A stretch of 6,200 nucleotides of DNA from Candidatus Omnitrophota bacterium (GTDB lineage Bacteria; Omnitrophota; Gorgyraeia; Zapsychrales; JANLHA01): NCBI GenBank assembly GCA_023247815.1, contig JAHFFS010000095.1:1-6200 (forward strand), read 5' to 3'. The notes below the pieces were generated by a model that was not told the origin of the DNA, made no database searches, and saw only the letters and a list, made by a program, of their open reading frames with translations. Shown one piece after another: positions 5,514 through 6,200 of this stretch (the stretch's first letter is position 1; each line of letters starts with the position of its first letter). A program made the position numbers and the translations under genes.

Positions 5514-6200
5514 GTGAAAATTATTGATTTGAGTTTGCCGATTGATGACACTCTGGTGGAAACGCACGACGCGAAGGTTGATCGCATCAGTCATACGCAA
5601 GGTGTTGAGCATTTCAATTGGGTGGTGATGAGTAAGCAGCCCAATGGCCAGGCGCGATTCGATCAGGGGGAACGGGTGGCGACGGCGGAGGAGATACCCA
5701 ACGGTGAAATGCTTTCTTTGGAAGTGGTCCATTCTTCAGTCCATATGGGCAGTCATGTCGATGCGCCATTTCATTATGGAAGCACGTGCGAAGGTAAGCC
5801 GGCCAAGCAGATCATGGATGTTCCGCTTGATTGGTGTTATGGGCCGGGGGTGCTGTTGGATTTTACTTCTAAAAAATTTCCAGACGTGATTGAGCAAAAG
5901 GACATCGAAGGCGCTCTTAAAAAGATTAAATATCAAATCAAGCCCAAGGACATTGTGTTGTTATACACCGGTGGGGACAAACTGCTGGGAACGCAGGATT
6001 ATGTGCACAAATACGTTGGTTGTATGCCGGACGCGGTGGAATATTTGTTAGATCAGGGGATTAAGATGATGGGGATTGATACGATCGGCCTTGATCGTCC
6101 GTGTTTTGGGATGTTCAAAGATTTTTTAGAAACGAAAGATAAAGCAAAGATATGGCCATGTCATTTTTTAGGACGTCGACGAGAATATTGCCATATGGAA
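5514..6200 (+). CDS. cyclase family protein (PF04199, kynurenine formamidase-like), 3' partial
   Basis: An open frame of 229 codons runs from the GTG at 5514 to the window end without a stop. The upstream in-frame TAG at 5502-5504 and the typical family N-terminus KIIDLSLPI fix this start; the ATG at 5512 meets a stop at once. The metal-binding motif HMGSHVDAPFH (77-87) is complete, with H77, H81, D83 and H87. GIDTIGLDRP (187-196) and the late H217 and E229 fit the family's C-terminal His/Glu region, so only a short tail is missing. Members hydrolyse N-formylkynurenine (KynB) or act on other amides and lactones. In actinomycete aromatic PKS clusters, relatives are assigned as later-ring cyclases. 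Following a KS-CLF-ACP set, a later ring closure or product-release role is the likely reading; no kynurenine-pathway gene is visible. It is in the same direction as the PKS but separated from it by the palindrome. Confidence 0.85.
   Translation, partial: MKIIDLSLPIDDTLVETHDAKVDRISHTQGVEHFNWVVMSKQPNGQARFDQGERVATAEEIPNGEMLSLEVVHSSVHMGSHVDAPFHYGSTCEGKPAKQIMDVPLDWCYGPGVLLDFTSKKFPDVIEQKDIEGALKKIKYQIKPKDIVLLYTGGDKLLGTQDYVHKYVGCMPDAVEYLLDQGIKMMGIDTIGLDRPCFGMFKDFLETKDKAKIWPCHFLGRRREYCHME

Overview
The window is a single, tightly packed plus-strand gene series with no visible internal promoter and no gap longer than 54 bases. Base composition is roughly balanced by eye and TTA leucine codons are common. 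This argues against a high-GC actinomycete, the classic source of such genes. Strong AAGGAGGT-type ribosome binding sites show that the source is a bacterium, but I cannot name the lineage. The radical SAM gene suggests, but does not prove, an anaerobic or low-oxygen, possibly uncultured, organism.

Layout: (1) bases 1-873 hold the C-terminal part of a radical SAM protein of the cobalamin-binding/BchE-like type. Its CxxxCxxC cluster motif lies right at the left edge, so the gene begins outside the window. (2) 921-1196 encodes a 91-residue protein resembling the PCP_red domain found at the C-terminus of protochlorophyllide reductase subunit B. (3) 1193-1714 encodes a 173-residue SRPBCC/START-like protein, the fold of first-ring aromatase/cyclases. 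(4) 1711-2712 encodes a ketopantoate-reductase (ApbA/PanE) family oxidoreductase. (5) 2722-3978 encodes a ketosynthase alpha with all catalytic residues. (6) 3975-5204 encodes a ketosynthase beta, or chain length factor, that has lost the Cys and both His. (7) 5223-5459 encodes an acyl carrier protein with a GTG start. (8) 5514-6200 encodes a PF04199 cyclase/kynurenine-formamidase-like protein with a GTG start, cut by the right edge. A perfect 24-base palindrome lies between genes 7 and 8.

Together, genes 5-7 are a complete type II (aromatic) minimal polyketide synthase: KS-alpha and CLF would form the chain-building heterodimer and the ACP would carry the poly-beta-ketone. The SRPBCC and PF04199 proteins are the natural candidates for folding and ring closure. 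The KPR-like enzyme and the BchE-like radical SAM protein with its small PCP_red-like neighbour are candidates for tailoring. The unusual part is this mix: an aromatic polyketide core joined to two protein types best known from oxygen-independent (bacterio)chlorophyll synthesis. That suggests an oxygen-independent route to an oxidised aromatic product. The product, and the role of each accessory gene, are inference.
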